From contig NC_079505.1 of assembly GCF_030052815.1 (NCBI RefSeq), forward strand, positions 70,392,324-70,456,323: a DNA stretch of 64,000 nucleotides. Direction: 5' to 3'. Of this stretch, positions 63,437-64,000 are shown one piece after another; the first letter of the stretch is position 1, and each line of letters opens with the position of its first letter. The stretch comes from Hevea brasiliensis. Its lineage: Eukaryota; Streptophyta; Magnoliopsida; Malpighiales; Euphorbiaceae. Both the position numbers and the translations under genes were made by a program. The notes under the pieces are model-generated. The model was not told the origin of the DNA. It searched no databases and saw nothing but the letters and a program-made list of their open reading frames with translations.

Positions 63437-63994
63437 CTAATCAAAAAGCGGCTTCCTTCCATAATAATTATCATATAATATGACATATGGGTCTTGATGT
63501 AAAGTGCCCTCAAGATTGGCCAGATTTGAAGCAAATTTGCATGTAGCATGAACAACACTTGGAGTTGAATCACATGCTTGGGTTGAAGAAAGCTTAAGCT
63601 CATGTAGGATATAAAATGATGAAGGAGGTATCCATGAGAGAAAAGGGTCTTCTGGTGGTGTATGTGAAAGATCCATCAATGACCTCAAGTTAATGGTTTT
63701 ATCAATTTCCTCAACCACCAACTTCTTTTCTAACTCATTTCCATATAAGCCCTCTTCTAATGACTCTCTAAGGATAAAAGAGTTGTTTCCTTCAACTTTA
63801 AGTTCTATTTCTTCTTCAAGTAACTCATTTTCTTGTGGAAACTCTATTGGTAACTCATCTTCAAAGGATTTTTCTTTTTCTGATTGAGGCTCCACTTCTT
63901 CTGCAGATTCAAATTCCCATGAAGCATTATCATAGTTTAACCCATTGTCCCCAGCTTGAGTATTTTGTTCCTCCTCATAAACTCCATTCATCAT
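63437..63994 (-). pseudogene. Acidic coding segment of Athila-like element 2
   Basis: 185-codon open frame, very Glu-rich (EEEQNTQAGDNG, SEKEKSFEDELPIEFPQ, ELLEEEIELKVEG) and ending DPYVILYDNYYGRKPLFD. It lies directly before the post-coding spacer, so it holds the place of the polyprotein C terminus. No RT or integrase words are present. It may begin further right, beyond the ATG at 63994. I do not know a function; it may be a lineage-specific tail of a non-autonomous element. Confidence 0.5.
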
Positions 63995-64000
63995 CTTAAT

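Larger units (their letters stand above)
58460..64000 (-). mobile_element. Athila-like Ty3 retrotransposon 2 (partial, off the right edge)
   Basis: Inserted in the right LTR of element 1 in the opposite direction. Only its 3' part is in the window: 3' LTR 58460-60045, polypurine tract 60046-60065, noncoding tail, a remnant of the Athila-type ORF end (62230-62433), the post-pol spacer (63376-63426) and a coding piece (63437-63994). ATTCC at 58455-58459 is the candidate left copy of its target duplication. Confidence 0.82.

Noticed and set aside
1..64000. CRISPR arrays, bacterial operons or phage-like systems
   Set aside because: No regular repeat-spacer pattern; gene structure is plant nuclear throughout.

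Overview
The window is plant nuclear DNA, most likely from a woody dicot. It is very AT-rich, introns are spliced at GT-AG, and it carries plant-only gene families (ALOG/LSH, WRKY, PLS-class PPR, CHUP1-like) together with nested plant LTR retrotransposons. The codons and element types would fit Malpighiales (Euphorbiaceae-like), but the species cannot be fixed from sequence alone.

Layout. 1-3.9 kb: AT-rich intergenic DNA. 3.9-11.1 kb (+): an eight-exon gene for a CHUP1/IPGA1-type coiled-coil, proline-rich protein; its 3-kb sixth intron holds a LINE reverse-transcriptase scrap and a degraded TRIM-like element. 11.1-17.3 kb: AT-rich intergenic DNA with MITE-like pieces and a perfect 72-nt palindrome. 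17.4-18.1 kb (+): a single-exon ALOG-domain (LSH) transcription regulator. 18.1-21.8 kb: AT-rich intergenic DNA. 21.8-23.7 kb (-): an exon-like ORF and decayed coding pieces, probably a broken or unresolved spliced gene. 24.2-26.7 kb (-): an intact intronless E+-class PPR protein of 845 residues. 26.8-36.4 kb: long intergenic stretch with microsatellites. 36.5-39.1 kb (+): a three-exon group IIe WRKY factor of the WRKY14/35 type.

40.7-64 kb is a nest of three LTR retrotransposons. Athila-like element 1 (+) runs 40677-58459 with gag, protease, an Athila-type ORF and a truncated right LTR. A Tekay/Del-type chromovirus-like element (-), 44917-52842, sits inside it with 2.1-kb LTRs, a perfect GTAAT target duplication, a tRNA-Met primer site and a polypurine tract. 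A second Athila-like element (-), starting at 58460 and running off the right edge, cuts element 1's right LTR. All three are defective. Element 1 has no RT/RNase H/integrase. The Tekay copy has lost gag and the protease active site and has a changed RT active site. Nearly every in-frame stop is explained by a single C-to-T or G-to-A change, as expected of methylated, silenced DNA.

The four recognisable genes (plastid/microtubule-type coiled-coil protein, ALOG regulator, organelle RNA editing factor, WRKY factor) are unrelated in function and show no clustering. I found no convincing new biological system; the most informative part is the nested retroelement block.
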